A stretch of 64,000 nt of DNA, taken from NCBI RefSeq assembly GCF_026153455.1, contig NZ_CP110629.1, forward strand, positions 1,116,001 to 1,180,000. Reading direction: 5' to 3'. The notes under the pieces were generated by a model. That model was not told where the DNA came from, searched no databases, and worked only from the letters and a program-made list of their open reading frames with translations. Every line of letters begins with the position of its first letter. The stretch's first letter is position 1. Shown here piece by piece: positions 1 through 8,743 of the stretch. This stretch comes from Marinimicrobium sp. C6131 (GTDB lineage: Bacteria; Pseudomonadota; Gammaproteobacteria; Pseudomonadales; Cellvibrionaceae). Made by a program: the position numbers and the translations under genes.

Positions 1-279
1 TTCTTTGTGCCTGGGGTGATCGCCTTTGCGGTGGACTTCTCTAACGGCACCATCTACCTGCCCGGGGGCAGCGCCCAATTGACCGACGAGCAGATGGAGC
101 GCATCACCCGTGCCGATGGCCAGGTGGATCAGGAGGCGCTGGAGTTGTTGGTCAAAGAAGAGCTGGGTATGGATGTGGACCTGCAGGCGAGCGGTGTCGA
201 GGTGCGCAGCATGCAGTCGGCCGAGCAGGTTCAGGCCCTGATTCAGTCCCGCCAGCCGACCACGTTGGCAGCGTTGTAA
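1..279 (+). CDS. C-terminal part of a hypothetical protein (5' end outside window)
   Basis: An open frame runs into the window from the left edge and stops with TAA at 277-279. The visible part starts with a hydrophobic stretch around VPGVIAFAVDF, followed by NGTIYLPGG and then an acidic, helical tail of about 60 residues. The pattern of a hydrophobic segment followed by 'GTIY-P' is often seen in small envelope proteins or lipoproteins, but I do not recognise the family. The GTG at position 7 lies in the hydrophobic segment and is probably not the start. The gene is followed by REP-like hairpins. Confidence 0.5.
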   Translation, partial: FFVPGVIAFAVDFSNGTIYLPGGSAQLTDEQMERITRADGQVDQEALELLVKEELGMDVDLQASGVEVRSMQSAEQVQALIQSRQPTTLAAL

Positions 280-292
280 GACTGGGAGGTTT

Positions 293-466
293 GTCGGGTT
301 ACGGCCTTTGGCCTAACCCGACCTACTCGACCGTCACGCAGCGCATCCGGTAGGTCGGGTCGGTCCGACGTTTCGGAGCGCAAAGCGCGTAACCCGACAA
401 ATTCCGCCGCAAGCCCAGTAGGTCGGACCGGTCCGACGTTTAGGTAATCAACGCGCGTAGTCCGAT
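293..466. repeat. Cluster of REP-like palindromes
   Basis: Three palindromic units fill the space between the first gene and the toxin-antitoxin pair. The first is GTCGGGTTA (293-301) pairing with TAACCCGAC (314-322), with an inner GGCC/GGCC pair. The second has GTCGGGT (354-360) and ACCCGAC (392-398). The third contains a perfect 16-base palindrome at 422-437. The same GTCGGGTTA/TAACCCGAC theme returns at 62948-62980, and variants occur at other intergenic sites of this window, so this is a dispersed REP-type family. Confidence 0.8.
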
Positions 467-484
467 ATCCCCCAAGGAGACATT

Positions 485-883
485 ATGCTGGCTGAAGACA
501 CCATCAACTCACTCAAGCTTGCGTTGGCGGATCGGGCGGATATTCGCCTGGCGGTGCTCTTTGGTTCCATGGCTGAAGGTCGGGAGACGGCGGCAAGCGA
601 TCTCGATCTGGCTGTCGAGACAACCGCGCCGTTAACGACAGAGCAAAAGATGGCTCTGATCGGGGAACTCGCGAGTCGTTTTGGTCGTGCCATCGACATT
701 ATTGATATACGTCAAATCGGACAGCCCCTGCTCCATGAGATCGTCAGCAAGGGTGTCCTTGTCAAAGGTTCGGTGTCCGACAAAGGCGATCTTCTCTATC
801 GAAGCATCATGATGGAAGAGGATTTTGGCCGTTATCAACGACGGATACTGGAGGGGAGGCGCAACCAGTGGATAGGGCTTTGA
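485..883 (+). CDS. mntA: MntA-type nucleotidyltransferase antitoxin
   Basis: This 132-residue protein carries the minimal nucleotidyltransferase signature: GS at residues 27-28 followed by D39-x-D41 in the segment SDLDLAV, with a third candidate acidic residue at D71 or D74. In known HepT/MntA systems the MntA antitoxin transfers AMP to a tyrosine of the HepT ribonuclease and so silences it. An AAGGAGA ribosome binding site lies just upstream of the ATG. The frame overlaps the downstream hepT-like gene by 16 bases, the usual arrangement. Assignment to the family is strong; the biochemical role is inferred from the pair. Confidence 0.88.
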   Translation: MLAEDTINSLKLALADRADIRLAVLFGSMAEGRETAASDLDLAVETTAPLTTEQKMALIGELASRFGRAIDIIDIRQIGQPLLHEIVSKGVLVKGSVSDKGDLLYRSIMMEEDFGRYQRRILEGRRNQWIGL

Positions 884-1281
884 TAGAGGAGAAAGTCGAG
901 TCACTCCGGCGTTGCGTCCGGCGGGTTGAGCAAAAGCTCCCGGCGTCTTTGACGGAATTGCTGTCGGATCTGGATGCGCAAGATATCGTTGCTCTGAACT
1001 TGACTCGCGCCGTTCAGCTCTGCGTGGACATGTCCGCACACTGGCTGGCCGAACATTCCGATGCTCCCGCGCCAAAAACCATGGGGCAGGGCTTTGATGC
1101 CCTGGCGAAAGTGGGGGTCATTGAATCCGCGTTAGCAGAGAGGATGAAGAAAGCCGTTGGCTTCAGAAATGTGATGGTTCACAGTTACGATGAAATTGAC
1201 TGGGCCATTGTCTATGCGATTGGAAGTCGCCACCTGGATGATTTCAAGCTATTCGCCCGAGCACTTTTGGCTGCCCAATGA
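868..1281 (+). CDS. hepT: HepT-like ribonuclease toxin
   Basis: A 137-residue, mostly helical protein with the HEPN/HepT active-site motif R-x4-H-x-Y: R100, H105 and Y107 in the segment RNVMVHSY. In studied systems the Arg and His form the RNase centre and the Tyr is the AMPylation target of MntA. The start is GTG at 868, preceded by GGAGGGGAGG, inside the end of mntA. A small membrane protein gene starts in the ATGA overlap at its stop codon. The motif is complete, so an active toxin is plausible. Confidence 0.88.
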   Translation: MDRALIEEKVESLRRCVRRVEQKLPASLTELLSDLDAQDIVALNLTRAVQLCVDMSAHWLAEHSDAPAPKTMGQGFDALAKVGVIESALAERMKKAVGFRNVMVHSYDEIDWAIVYAIGSRHLDDFKLFARALLAAQ

Positions 1282-1526
1282 AAATCAAAAATCCCATTAC
1301 CGCCATCTGGCGCAGTGATGCGTCCCGTGGGTTGAAGATCATTGCCTGCAGTTTGCTGCTGGTGTTTGTCACGTCTTTGCCTCTGATTGCGTATGTGGTG
1401 GTTGGGCCTTCCGATGGCAACCCGATTGGGTTGGGTCTGTTATTTGCCGGTGGGGCAATGGTGGCTCATGTGGGTTTTTTTGTTGGGCTTTTGATGTTGA
1501 TCTGGGATCATTATTTTCGGAAGTAG
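1278..1526 (+). CDS. Small two-helix membrane protein
   Basis: An 82-residue protein that starts within the stop codon of the hepT-like gene (ATGA overlap), so it is probably translated with it. It has a short basic N-terminus and two strongly hydrophobic segments, about residues 20-42 and 50-75, ending in a basic tail. I do not recognise a family. Its coupling to a toxin-antitoxin pair is unusual and could be incidental or functional. Confidence 0.6.
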   Translation: MKIKNPITAIWRSDASRGLKIIACSLLLVFVTSLPLIAYVVVGPSDGNPIGLGLLFAGGAMVAHVGFFVGLLMLIWDHYFRK

Positions 1527-1537
1527 GGCGGGGTTTG

Positions 1538-1571
1538 TTGGTGGATAAGCGCGTAGCGCGTCATCCACCAA
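1538..1571. repeat. REP-like palindrome
   Basis: Inverted repeat TTGGTGGAT (1538-1546) and ATCCACCAA (1563-1571) around a GCGCG-TAG-CGCG type centre. It lies between the convergent small membrane protein and the ABC exporter and may serve as a transcript end. It shares the AAGCGCG-centre design with the copies at 20639 and 42284. Confidence 0.7.
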
Positions 1572-1601
1572 AAGAACAAACAACCCATCCGCCTTAACGA
1601 A

Positions 1602-3431
1602 TCACTCCTCCCCCAAAAACCCACCGGACTGATGCGACCACAACTGCGCATACAGTCCACCTTCGGCAATCAATTGCGAATGGGTTCCCTGTTCGACAAT
1701 CTTTCCCTGGTCCAACACGATCAACCGGTCCAGCGCGGCGATGGTGGACAACCGGTGTGCGATGGCGATAACGGTTTTGCCTTCCATGAGGCGGCTCAGG
1801 TTGGCCTGGATGATACTTTCCACTTCCGAATCCAGGGCCGAGGTGGCCTCGTCCATGATCAGGATCGGGGCATCTTTCAGTAGCACCCGGGCGATGGCGA
1901 TACGCTGGCGCTGGCCACCGGAGAGTTTCACCCCGCGTTCGCCCACGTGGGCATCGTAACCTGTGCGTCCTTCGGCATCGCTCAATCCGAGAATAAAGTC
2001 GTGGGCTTCGGCCTGTTTGGCGGCTTCGATCATTTCCTCTTCCGTCGCACCGGGCTTGCCGTACAGCAGGTTGTCGCGCACGGAGCGATGGAGCAGGGCG
2101 GTGTCCTGGGTGATCATGCCGATCTGGGCGCGCAGGGTTTCCTGCTGAACCTGACTGATGTCCTGACCGTCGATCCGGATCTGCCCCTTCTCAATGTCGT
2201 AGAAGCGCAGCAGCAGGTTGACGAGGGTGGATTTGCCGGCGCCGGAGCGACCGACCAGGCCAATCTTTTCGCCGGGCTTGATGTTCAGGGAGAAGTTCTC
2301 CAACACCCCTTCGCCTTTGTCGTAGTGAAAGGTCACCTGATCGAATTCAATGCCGCCGTCACGGACGTTCAGCGGTTGGGCCTGTTCCGCATCGCCGACC
2401 GCACGCGGGTGCGAGAGGGTGTTGATGCCGTCTTTGGCGGTGCCGATATTTTCAAACAGGGTGGAGACTTCCCACATGATCCACTGGGACATGCCGTTCA
2501 AACGCAGCACCAGGCCCATGGCGGCGGCAATGGCGCCGACCGAAATGATGTCGCCGCTCCACAGCCAGATGGACAGCGCGGCGCTGCTGAAGATCAGCAG
2601 GGCGTTGATGCCCCAGACACCGCTGTTGAGCAGGGTGGCCAGGCGCATTTGCGGGTAGACGCTGTGCAGAAACCGCTCCATGCCGTCCCGGGCGTAATCG
2701 GACTCGCGCCGGGAATGGGAGAAGAGTTTGACCGTGGCGATGTTGGTGTAGGTGTCCACAATGCGCCCGGTCATGTCGGCCCGGGCATTGGCCTGTCGGG
2801 TGGCGACGGCGGACAGGCGCGGCAGGAAGTAGCGCAGCAGGGCGATGTAGGCAATAAACCAGACGCCGAGCGGCACCATCAGTCGCCAGTCGAGTGAGCC
2901 CAGCAGCACCAGCATGCTGGTGAAATACACCAGCACATAGACGGTGATGTCCAGGAGTTTCATGACTGTTTCACGAACCGCCAGGGCGGTCTGCATGACT
3001 TTGGTGGCGATGCGTCCAGCGAATTCGTCCTGGAAGAAGGCGACGCTCTGACCGAGCAGGTAGCGGTGCGCCTGCCAGCGGATGATCATGGGGTAGTTGC
3101 CGAGCAGGGTCTGGTGAATCAGCGTGGAGTGAAAGAACACCGTGACCGGAATGGCGATCAGGACCACAAAGGCCATCAACCACAGTTCCGTGCCGCGTTC
3201 GGCCCAGAGTTCGGTCGGGCTGTACTGGCCGAGCCAGTCGACGGTCAGCCCCAGGAACTGAAACAGGGCCACCTCCATGACCGCAATCAGAGCGGCCATG
3301 AAGGACATGGTTAACAGGAATTTGCCGGCGCCTTTGGTATAGTGGCGACAGAAGGCCACCAGACTTTTGGGCGGTTGTTGCGGCTCTTCGACCGGGAAGG
3401 GTTTGAGCAGGCTTTCGAAAAACGCGAACAT
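1602..3431 (-). CDS. ABC exporter, fused membrane and ATPase domains
   Basis: A 609-residue half-transporter. Residues about 35-340 form the six-helix membrane domain. The ATPase domain has the Walker A GRSGAGKST (about 394-402), the signature LSGGQ at 503-507, the Walker B segment ILIMDEATSALD (about 523-534) and the switch histidine in IAIAHRLST. This is the type IV exporter family that includes MsbA and multidrug exporters; it would work as a dimer in the inner membrane. Substrate cannot be told from the sequence. The gene stands alone, convergent with the hepT cluster and divergent from the next small membrane protein. Confidence 0.9.
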   Translation of the reverse strand: MFAFFESLLKPFPVEEPQQPPKSLVAFCRHYTKGAGKFLLTMSFMAALIAVMEVALFQFLGLTVDWLGQYSPTELWAERGTELWLMAFVVLIAIPVTVFFHSTLIHQTLLGNYPMIIRWQAHRYLLGQSVAFFQDEFAGRIATKVMQTALAVRETVMKLLDITVYVLVYFTSMLVLLGSLDWRLMVPLGVWFIAYIALLRYFLPRLSAVATRQANARADMTGRIVDTYTNIATVKLFSHSRRESDYARDGMERFLHSVYPQMRLATLLNSGVWGINALLIFSSAALSIWLWSGDIISVGAIAAAMGLVLRLNGMSQWIMWEVSTLFENIGTAKDGINTLSHPRAVGDAEQAQPLNVRDGGIEFDQVTFHYDKGEGVLENFSLNIKPGEKIGLVGRSGAGKSTLVNLLLRFYDIEKGQIRIDGQDISQVQQETLRAQIGMITQDTALLHRSVRDNLLYGKPGATEEEMIEAAKQAEAHDFILGLSDAEGRTGYDAHVGERGVKLSGGQRQRIAIARVLLKDAPILIMDEATSALDSEVESIIQANLSRLMEGKTVIAIAHRLSTIAALDRLIVLDQGKIVEQGTHSQLIAEGGLYAQLWSHQSGGFLGEE

Positions 3432-3485
3432 AGGTGTCTACGGCTGGGGAAATGAGGGCGTAGTTTACCGGCTTTTGGAGGGAAA

Positions 3486-3878
3486 ATGAAAAAACTGTTA
3501 ATGGTCTTCGGCGCCGGCTCGCTCGGCGGTTTGGGTAACAGCCTGGTGGTGTGGTTGTTCGGGATGTACGGCATCAGCCAATCGCTCGGGGTATCCATTG
3601 CCCCGGGATTGTCGCCGGACTGGCTGTACCCGAGGATTGTCTGGGGTGGGCTGTGGGGCTTTCTGTTTCTGTTGCCGGTGCTGAACAATCGGCTCTGGGC
3701 CCAGACTTTTGTGCTCAGTCTGTTCCCGACCATGATTCAGTTGTTTGTGGTGTTTCCATATCAAACGCCGCATGGGATGGCGGGTTTGGGGTTGGGAACC
3801 CTGACGCCGTTGCTGGTGATCGTATTCAATTGGGTGTGGGCATTGGTGACGGCGGTGGCGTTGCGGATGGGGCGGTGA
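3486..3878 (+). CDS. Hypothetical four-helix membrane protein
   Basis: A 130-residue, very hydrophobic protein with about four predicted membrane segments (roughly residues 5-30, 50-65, 72-92 and 100-125). The start has GGAGGG upstream. It is divergent from the ABC exporter (54 bases between starts) and its stop abuts the end of the convergent pirin gene. No family is recognised. Confidence 0.65.
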   Translation: MKKLLMVFGAGSLGGLGNSLVVWLFGMYGISQSLGVSIAPGLSPDWLYPRIVWGGLWGFLFLLPVLNNRLWAQTFVLSLFPTMIQLFVVFPYQTPHGMAGLGLGTLTPLLVIVFNWVWALVTAVALRMGR

Positions 3879-4736
3879 TTACCCCCCCAACCGCCCGGCC
3901 CGGTAATCATTGATCGCTTCCTCGATCTCCTCCGGGGTGTTCATCACGAAGGGTCCGTACTGGGCGATGGGCTCACGGATCGGTTGGCCGGCCAACACCA
4001 GGGTGCGTGCCCCTTGCGCACCGGCGGTGATGCTCAATGACTCGCCATCACTCAGCACGCCGGCCGCCCCGTTTTTCAGTTGCCGTGGCGGTTCGCCGAC
4101 CGTGAGGTCGCCTTCGAACACGTACAGGAAGGCATTCAGGCCTTTCGGCAGTGCCTGCTCGAAGGTGGCGCCAGCGGGCAGTTGCACATCCCAGTAACGC
4201 GGCTCGGTGCTCAATCCCTGAATCGGGCCTTCCACCGTTTTGCCATCGGCCGTCACACTACCGGCAATGACCTTTACTTTGCCGCCGTTCGCCAATTCCA
4301 GCGTCGGGATGTCGCTGGCCGGAATGTCCCGGTAGGCCGCCGGCTTCATTTTCTCCGCCGCGGGCAGGTTCAGCCACATCTGGAAGCCGTGCATACGACC
4401 TTCTTCCTGTTGCGGCATCTCGGAATGGATGATGCCCCGTCCGGCGGTCATCCACTGCACGTCGCCACTTTTCAGGTCGCCCCGGTTGCCCATGTGGTCC
4501 TCGTGCAACATATGACCTTCGAGCATGTAGGTCACCGTTTCAAACCCGCGGTGCGGATGAGACGGGAAACCGCCGATGTAGTCGTCCTTGCTCTCGGAGT
4601 TGAACTCGTCGAGCATCAGGAAGGGATCCAGGCGCGCCTGCTGGCTCTGCCCCAGGCTGCGCTTGATCCGCACGCCGGCACCGTCGCTGGTGGCGAGGGC
4701 CGGAATCAGTTGTTGCAGTTGGCGTTGCATAGACAC
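3879..4736 (-). CDS. Pirin-family bicupin protein
   Basis: A 285-residue protein with the pirin N-terminal cupin. The segment HPHRGFETVTYMLEG, then HEDHMGNRG and GRGIIHSE, supplies the three histidines and glutamate that bind iron in pirins. Bacterial homologues such as YhhW have quercetin 2,3-dioxygenase activity in vitro, but the natural role is uncertain. It is followed upstream on the same strand by the azoreductase gene (38 bases apart), which suggests co-transcription in an electrophile or redox response. Confidence 0.9.
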   Translation of the reverse strand: MSMQRQLQQLIPALATSDGAGVRIKRSLGQSQQARLDPFLMLDEFNSESKDDYIGGFPSHPHRGFETVTYMLEGHMLHEDHMGNRGDLKSGDVQWMTAGRGIIHSEMPQQEEGRMHGFQMWLNLPAAEKMKPAAYRDIPASDIPTLELANGGKVKVIAGSVTADGKTVEGPIQGLSTEPRYWDVQLPAGATFEQALPKGLNAFLYVFEGDLTVGEPPRQLKNGAAGVLSDGESLSITAGAQGARTLVLAGQPIREPIAQYGPFVMNTPEEIEEAINDYRAGRLGG

Positions 4737-4774
4737 CTCCGTCGGGTTGTTACCCGTTGATCTGGGCCACTGTA

Positions 4775-5380
4775 TCAGGCAGCGGCCAATTCGGTAATTT
4801 CCTGTTCGGCACTGGAGAGTGCCTTTTGCTGGTTGTCTTCACCCATGGCCAGACCCTCGGCGTACACGAAGTGGGTCTCGGTCAGGCCGATAAAGCCCAG
4901 GAACGTATTAAGGTAACCGGTCTGGGAGTCGGCATCGGTCCCCTGATAGATACCACCACGGGCCGCAAAAATATACACCGGCTTGTCGTCCAGCAGGCCT
5001 TCAGGTCCGTTACTGGTGTAACGGAAGGTTTCACCGGAACGGGCAATATGGTCAAAGTAGGCCTTGAGGGTGGACGGTACGCCGAAGTTGTACATCGGCA
5101 CCCCGAACACAATCACATCCGCACGCTTGAGCTCGTCAATCAGCTGATCCGAGTAGTTCACGATGTCCTGCTGGGTTTCGGTGCGCTTGTCCGCCGGGGT
5201 AATGAAGGCGTGCAGGCGCTCCGCGTCCAGGTGCGGGATCGGGTGGCGGGCGAGGTCGCGTACGATGACCTTGCCGCCGGGGTTGCGTTCGCGCCAGCGT
5301 TGAACAAATTTGTTGCTGAGAGCGCTGGAGTGGCCGTCGTCGCCGGACAGGCTGCTGTTGATCTGAAGTAGTGTCGCCAT
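4775..5380 (-). CDS. azoR: FMN-dependent NADH-azoreductase
   Basis: A 201-residue flavodoxin-fold quinone/azo reductase. It opens with the AzoR-type phosphate-binding segment INSSLSGDDGHSS and contains the family motif VPMYNFGVPSTLKAYFD and the AARGG segment near the flavin. AzoR enzymes reduce quinones and azo compounds with NADH and probably protect from thiol and quinone stress. It is divergent from a LysR gene, the classic layout for a regulator and its target. Confidence 0.93.
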   Translation of the reverse strand: MATLLQINSSLSGDDGHSSALSNKFVQRWRERNPGGKVIVRDLARHPIPHLDAERLHAFITPADKRTETQQDIVNYSDQLIDELKRADVIVFGVPMYNFGVPSTLKAYFDHIARSGETFRYTSNGPEGLLDDKPVYIFAARGGIYQGTDADSQTGYLNTFLGFIGLTETHFVYAEGLAMGEDNQQKALSSAEQEITELAAA

Positions 5381-5429
5381 GTGAATCTCTCCCTTAGAGA
5401 CTGTTGACTCGATGGTTCTATTAAATGAT

Positions 5430-5458
5430 TTGACGAGCGAATAATAAATAGCGATATT
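5430..5458 (+). promoter_or_regulatory. Candidate promoter of the LysR gene in the azoR-lysR divergent spacer
   Basis: TTGACG at 5430-5435 and GATATT at 5453-5458 with a 17-base spacer fit a sigma70 promoter reading toward the LysR gene. The spacer between the two divergent starts is about 100 bases and AT-rich, so operator sites for the LysR protein are expected here. This is a match by eye only. Confidence 0.4.
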
Positions 5459-5483
5459 TGGAAGGGTTTGATCGAATTATCTG

Positions 5484-6428
5484 ATGGGTGGCGCTATGGA
5501 ACCGAAAGTGAGCCTGGATCAGTGGCGGGCCTTTATGGCGGTGATCGATGCCGGTGGCTATGCCAAGGCCGCCGAGGCGCTGGGTAAGAGCCAGTCCGCG
5601 GTGTCTTACGCCATTTCCCAGTTGGAAACCGCGCTGGGTGTGGCGGTGTTTGAGCTGCAGGGGCGCCGGGCGGTGCCCACGCCCGCCGGGGACGTGCTGT
5701 ATCGCCGGGCCCGGCACCTGTTGATGGAGGCGGAAAGCCTGGAAACGGCGGCAACTCAGCTGTCCGCCAAGGTGGAGCCGCTGGTCAGCCTGGCGGGGGA
5801 CATCATTGTGCCCCCCGAGCAGGTGTTGGGCTGCATTGCCATGTTCTCCCGGGAGTTTCCGGACACCCGGGTGGAACTGTATGAGTCAGTGATGAGCGGC
5901 ACCGAGGATATGCTGATCCAGCACCATGTGGACCTGGCGATCGCCGGACGGGTGCCGGCGGGTTTTAACGGAGAGTATCTGATGTCCGTGACCTTCCGGG
6001 GTGTGACCAGCCCGGATCATCCGCTGCAGCATCTGGGAAGGCCGGTGAGCTATGACGACCTGCGTCACTACCGGCAGTCGATTGTCCGGGATTCCGGTAT
6101 TCACCGGCGTTACAGCGAGGGTTGGCAGGAGGCGGAGCAGCGCCTGACGGTGAGCCATATCCGCACGTCGCTGCATGCGATTCGCCTGGGGTTGAGTTAT
6201 GCCTGGTTGCCCGAAGCTTATCTGAAGGATGACCTGGAGGCCGGGACACTGAAGCTGATTCCGATGGAGACCGAAAGCGAGCGGGTCCACGCGCTCTATC
6301 TGATATTTGCCGACCGGGAGTTGGCGGGGCCTGCAACCCGGCATCTGGCGGAGGTGTTGAAGCGGCAGTTGCCCAACGTAAAGCTACCCCGGCAATCCGC
6401 CCTTGGTCAGCTTGGCCGGATCCAATAA
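5484..6428 (+). CDS. LysR-family transcriptional regulator
   Basis: A 314-residue regulator with the LysR winged helix-turn-helix at the N-terminus (KAAEALGKSQSAVSYAISQLE) and a type-2 periplasmic-binding-like effector domain. It is divergent from azoR, so azoR and possibly the pirin gene are the likely targets. Two in-frame ATG codons lie close together; the second at 5496 (MEPKVSLDQW) is an equally good start. The last 45 bases overlap the end of the convergent fumC gene, giving a C-terminal tail that is probably not conserved. Confidence 0.88.
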   Translation: MGGAMEPKVSLDQWRAFMAVIDAGGYAKAAEALGKSQSAVSYAISQLETALGVAVFELQGRRAVPTPAGDVLYRRARHLLMEAESLETAATQLSAKVEPLVSLAGDIIVPPEQVLGCIAMFSREFPDTRVELYESVMSGTEDMLIQHHVDLAIAGRVPAGFNGEYLMSVTFRGVTSPDHPLQHLGRPVSYDDLRHYRQSIVRDSGIHRRYSEGWQEAEQRLTVSHIRTSLHAIRLGLSYAWLPEAYLKDDLEAGTLKLIPMETESERVHALYLIFADRELAGPATRHLAEVLKRQLPNVKLPRQSALGQLGRIQ

Positions 6429-7766
6429 CTTCTCCAGCTCCTCCCGACTCAGATTCGTTTCCGCCTCCGCCACGTCAATGATGGGCCGCCCTTCGGCGTA
6501 AGCCTTTTTCGCGATGGCCGCCGCCTTGTTGTACCCGATGATGGGATTGAGCGCGGTCACCAGGATAGGGTTGCGGGCCAGGGCGTGTTGAAGGTTGTCC
6601 TCGCGCACGGTGAAGCTGGCGATGGCGCGCTCGGCGAGTACCTCGCAGCTGTTGCCCATCAGTTTGATGCTGGAGAGCAGGTTGTGGGCCACCAGTGGCA
6701 GCATGACGTTGAGTTCGAAATTGCCCGACTGGCCCGCGACGGTGATGGCGGTATCATTGCCCATGACCTGGGCGCAGGCCATGGCCACGGCTTCGGGAAT
6801 CACCGGGTTGACCTTGCCCGGCATGATCGACGAGCCGGGTTGCAGCGCTTCAAGCTCGATCTCGCCCAGTCCGGCCAGGGGGCCGGAATTCATCCAGCGC
6901 AGGTCATTGGCGATTTTCATCAGGCTGACCGCCAGCGTCTTGAGTTGCCCGGAGGCGGCGACCGCCACATCCTGGCTGCTTTGCAGGGCGAAGAAATTCT
7001 CCCCCGGGGCGCAGACCAGACCGATGTTCTCGCTCAGTTGACGGGCGAACAGGTCGGCGAACTCCGGGTGGGCATTGACGCCCGTTCCGACCGCGGTGCC
7101 GCCCTGGGGGAGGGCGCAGAGTTGATCGAGGTTCTGGTGCAGGCGCTGTTCGTTACCCTCAATCTGGCTGGCCCAGCCGTGAAGTACTTGCCCGAAGGTC
7201 ACCGGCATGGCATCCATCAGGTGGGTCCGACCAGTTTTCACTACCTGGTCCAACTCATGGGCGCGATCCAGCAGGGTGGTGTGCAGGAACTTCAGTTCCG
7301 GCAGCAGGTGGTTGTTCAACGCCAGAGCGCCACTGACGTGAATGGCGGTCGGAATGACATCGTTGCTGCTCTGGCTCATGTTGACGTGATCATTGGCACC
7401 CACGGCCAGGCCGCTGCGTTCGGACGCCAGATGGGCAATGACCTCATTGACGTTCATATTGGTGCTGGTGCCGGAACCGGTCTGAAAGACATCGACAGGA
7501 AACTGGTCGTCGTGGTCGCCTTTGATGACGTCGTTGGCCGCGTCGATGATCGCCTCCGCCACGGGATGCTCCAACAGTCCGAGGGCGGTGTTTGCTTGCG
7601 CGGCCGCTTTCTTGATCTGGGCCACGGCGTGAATGAAGACCGAGGGCAGGGGGGTGCCACTGATGTGGAAGTTGTTGATGGCCCGCTGGGTCTGGGCGCC
7701 ATAAAGAGCGCTGACCGGGACCTGAACGTCGCCCATGCTGTCTTTTTCGGTGCGGTACTGGCTCAT
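6384..7766 (-). CDS. fumC: Class II fumarate hydratase
   Basis: A 460-residue fumarase of the aspartase/fumarase superfamily. The signature GSSIMPGKVNP, the catalytic-region segment TGRTHLMDAMP and the N-terminal segment ALYGAQTQRAINNF are all present, and the length is that of FumC. It interconverts fumarate and malate in the TCA cycle without an iron-sulfur cluster, so it serves in oxidative stress or low iron. It overlaps the LysR gene tail to tail. Confidence 0.96.
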   Translation of the reverse strand: MSQYRTEKDSMGDVQVPVSALYGAQTQRAINNFHISGTPLPSVFIHAVAQIKKAAAQANTALGLLEHPVAEAIIDAANDVIKGDHDDQFPVDVFQTGSGTSTNMNVNEVIAHLASERSGLAVGANDHVNMSQSSNDVIPTAIHVSGALALNNHLLPELKFLHTTLLDRAHELDQVVKTGRTHLMDAMPVTFGQVLHGWASQIEGNEQRLHQNLDQLCALPQGGTAVGTGVNAHPEFADLFARQLSENIGLVCAPGENFFALQSSQDVAVAASGQLKTLAVSLMKIANDLRWMNSGPLAGLGEIELEALQPGSSIMPGKVNPVIPEAVAMACAQVMGNDTAITVAGQSGNFELNVMLPLVAHNLLSSIKLMGNSCEVLAERAIASFTVREDNLQHALARNPILVTALNPIIGYNKAAAIAKKAYAEGRPIIDVAEAETNLSREELEKLLDPAKLTKGGLPG

Positions 7767-7840
7767 TGCGGGGCCTCCTTTCTGGACATTCCCGGGGTTT
7801 CCACCCGATGATGAATATAATTCACTTTAACTAACCGACA

Positions 7841-8689
7841 TTAAGTATATCGTCTAACTATCTGAATTACTTGAGAGTGATAGCCACCGCCAAACAGGTT
7901 CAGATGGTTGAGCAGGTGGTACAGGTTGTACAGTGGCACCCGTTCCCGCCAGCCGGATTCGGGCGGATTGATTTGAGTATAGTGGTCGTAGAAGTCGTCT
8001 GAGAAACCACCGAACAGGCGGGTCATTGCCAGCTCGGCTTCGGGCCAGCCCCAGTGGACCGCCGGATCGATCAGTACCGGATGGCCCGCCTGGTCGCAGT
8101 GGATGTTGCCGCCCCAGAGGTCGCCGTGGATCAGGGCGGGCGCCTGCTCGGGAATCCGTTCGGGCAGCTTCCCGCACAGGGTTTCCAGGTCCCGCAGCTC
8201 CCGGGAGGAGAGAAGCCCGGCGGCTTCCGCCAGCCGCCCCTGATACATCAGGCGGTGCTCGGCGAAGAACCGGTGGCCATTCGTTGTGGCGGGGTTGGGT
8301 TGCGGGGTGCGACCGCAGTAGTTGTCCATGGTAAAACCGAAGTGCGGCGCGGGTTGGCGGTGCTGGGCGGCCAGCCCCTCGCCCAGGTTCCGCCAGTACG
8401 TCGGTCCGGGGCGGCCGGGTGCGATGTATTCCAGGGCGATAAAGGTGGGCTGGGCGGTGATCACCTCCGGCACCCGCAACGTACCGGTGGATCTCAGAGC
8501 TTCAAGGCCGGCGGCCTCGGCGAGGAAGAAATCCGCCGGTGCGGTGGTCTGTTGTTTGATGCACAGGTCCCGCCCATCCGTCGTGGTGATGCGGGCGGTA
8601 TCGCAGATATCGCCGCCGGAGAGGGGTTCCGTTTGGGCAATATCGGTATTCAGATCAGTTTTTAACCAATGTTTAATAGCGTCCATCAT
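7841..8689 (-). CDS. Fructosamine/ketosamine kinase family protein
   Basis: A 282-residue protein of the fructosamine-3-kinase family within the aminoglycoside phosphotransferase fold. The catalytic loop IHGDLWGGNIHC supplies the catalytic Asp and metal-binding Asn, and VLIDPAVHWG is the DFG-like magnesium segment. Such enzymes (E. coli YniA relative) phosphorylate sugars attached to protein amines and help repair glycation. The gene is divergent from uvrB; the two 5' ends face each other over about 55 bases. Confidence 0.88.
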   Translation of the reverse strand: MMDAIKHWLKTDLNTDIAQTEPLSGGDICDTARITTTDGRDLCIKQQTTAPADFFLAEAAGLEALRSTGTLRVPEVITAQPTFIALEYIAPGRPGPTYWRNLGEGLAAQHRQPAPHFGFTMDNYCGRTPQPNPATTNGHRFFAEHRLMYQGRLAEAAGLLSSRELRDLETLCGKLPERIPEQAPALIHGDLWGGNIHCDQAGHPVLIDPAVHWGWPEAELAMTRLFGGFSDDFYDHYTQINPPESGWRERVPLYNLYHLLNHLNLFGGGYHSQVIQIVRRYT

Positions 8690-8743
8690 TTACCATCAGG
8701 GTATGCGTTACAATGCTTTTTTGATCGTACAAAAGGCGTCTCA

